The translations under genes and the position numbers were made by a program. The notes under the pieces are model-generated. The model was given only the letters and a program-made list of their open reading frames with translations, was not told the origin of the DNA and did not search any database. DNA of 64,000 nucleotides from Streptomyces fumigatiscleroticus (lineage in GTDB: Bacteria; Actinomycetota; Actinomycetes; Streptomycetales; Streptomycetaceae), in NCBI RefSeq assembly GCF_014647975.1, contig NZ_BMQF01000017.1:1-64000 (forward strand), given 5' to 3'. Each line of letters opens with the position of its first letter. Position 1 is the stretch's first letter. Shown piece by piece: positions 63,529 through 64,000 of this stretch.

Positions 63529-64000
63529 GTGGCCGAATCCGCGTACGGGAGCCGGGGATACGAGGAAGCCTCCGCGGCGGACAAGGCGCGTGCCGCGCAC
63601 GAGGGAGTCCTGCGGCGCCAGTCGGCGCGCGAGCCGGCGGCGCGTACCTATGCGCGTGCCCTGCCGATCGTCCCGGTCCGCGCCCGGGGACTCACCATCG
63701 AGGGGGCGGACGGCCACCGTTACCTCGACTGCCTCTCGGGCGCCGGAACCCTCGCCCTGGGGCACAACCACCCCGTCGTCCTGGAGGCGATCCGCGGGGT
63801 CCTCGACTCCGGCGCCCCGCTGCACGCCCCCGATCTGGCGACGCCCGTCAAGGACGCCTTCGTCACCGAGCTGTTCGGCACCCTGCCGGCCCCACTCGCC
63901 GACCACGCGCGCGTGCGGTTCTGCGGACCGGCCGGCACGGACGCGGTGGCGACCGCCGTCGAGCTCGTCCGCGCCGCGACCGGACGGTCCCGGGTGATCG
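63529..64000 (+). CDS. Class III (diaminobutyrate-type) aminotransferase, 3' end outside the window
   Basis: The first 157 residues are present. They read as a PLP-fold aminotransferase of class III: YLDCLSGAGTLALGHNHPVV, FCGPAGTDAVATAVELVRAA and the start of the cofactor-binding region (GRSRVI). The motif set resembles 2,4-diaminobutyrate/2-oxoglutarate aminotransferases found in siderophore clusters of the IucA/IucC type. From memory, the S. coelicolor counterpart starts such a cluster, which would continue beyond this window. GTG 63529 has AGGGAG 2 nt upstream. The PLP lysine lies beyond the end. Confidence 0.8.
   Translation, partial: MAESAYGSRGYEEASAADKARAAHEGVLRRQSAREPAARTYARALPIVPVRARGLTIEGADGHRYLDCLSGAGTLALGHNHPVVLEAIRGVLDSGAPLHAPDLATPVKDAFVTELFGTLPAPLADHARVRFCGPAGTDAVATAVELVRAATGRSRVI

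Overview
The window is a very GC-rich chromosomal segment of a Streptomyces species. The GC bias at third codon positions, frequent GTG starts, gene families (osaABC, ftsK, clgR, recA-recX, gluABCD-gluRK, miaB-miaA-dapF, rshA, hflX) and their order all fit the Streptomyces chromosome core. The order agrees with what I remember of the S. coelicolor region from about SCO5746 to SCO5799; those comparisons are from memory, not from an alignment. I see no insertion sequence, prophage, integrase, CRISPR array or replication origin.

Layout. 1-1140: the end of an rRNA operon (5S rRNA and terminator), a shortened DegT-type aminotransferase-like gene and a tRNA-Thr(GGT). 1165-10776: an osmotic-stress signalling block, osaC (multidomain PP2C-type phosphatase), osaA (1827-residue hybrid kinase with ten HAMP-like repeats) and osaB. 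10888-18153: ftsK, a RodZ-like membrane regulator, rimO, pgsA, pncC/cinA and clgR. 18351-25055: a Dps protein, a small membrane protein, and the DNA-repair pair nei and lhr. 25163-29694: an AraC regulator with AzlC/AzlD exporter, an alpha/alpha-toroid-like protein, a DUF3046 protein and an AI-2E family permease. 30221-32255: recA and recX. 32496-37147: an orphan sugar-type binding lipoprotein, a rhodanese/cysteine dioxygenase pair with a cysteine-codon leader peptide, and a flavin monooxygenase. 37356-44142: glutamate ABC transporter gluABCD, its two-component system gluRK and a lone TAXI-type binding protein. 44229-50155: a MazG-like protein, a KhtTU-like cation/proton antiporter pair, a NarL-type two-component system and miaB. 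50844-60593: LigB-like protein, an antitoxin-like protein, miaA, dapF, rshA, an M1 peptidase and hflX. 60664-64000: two paralogous serine protease lipoproteins and the start of a class III aminotransferase.

Most striking points. (1) recA as read here is broken: about 47 nt are missing at 30405-30408, which removes the Walker A loop and shifts the frame; it is either a real loss-of-function allele or a sequence error. (2) A short leader peptide ending in three cysteines sits upstream of the cysteine dioxygenase-rhodanese operon, with a good ribosome binding site, suggesting cysteine-responsive control. (3) At least five gene-free intergenic stretches carry short GC-rich tandem repeats (minisatellites), the clearest being the 56/38-bp array at 44734-45057 and the 28-bp array at 50568-50766. 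(4) A lone TAXI binding protein overlaps gluK convergently and may take part in glutamate sensing.

Start codons were chosen from Shine-Dalgarno spacing and family N-termini. Functions are assigned from motifs and remembered family features; no database search was run.
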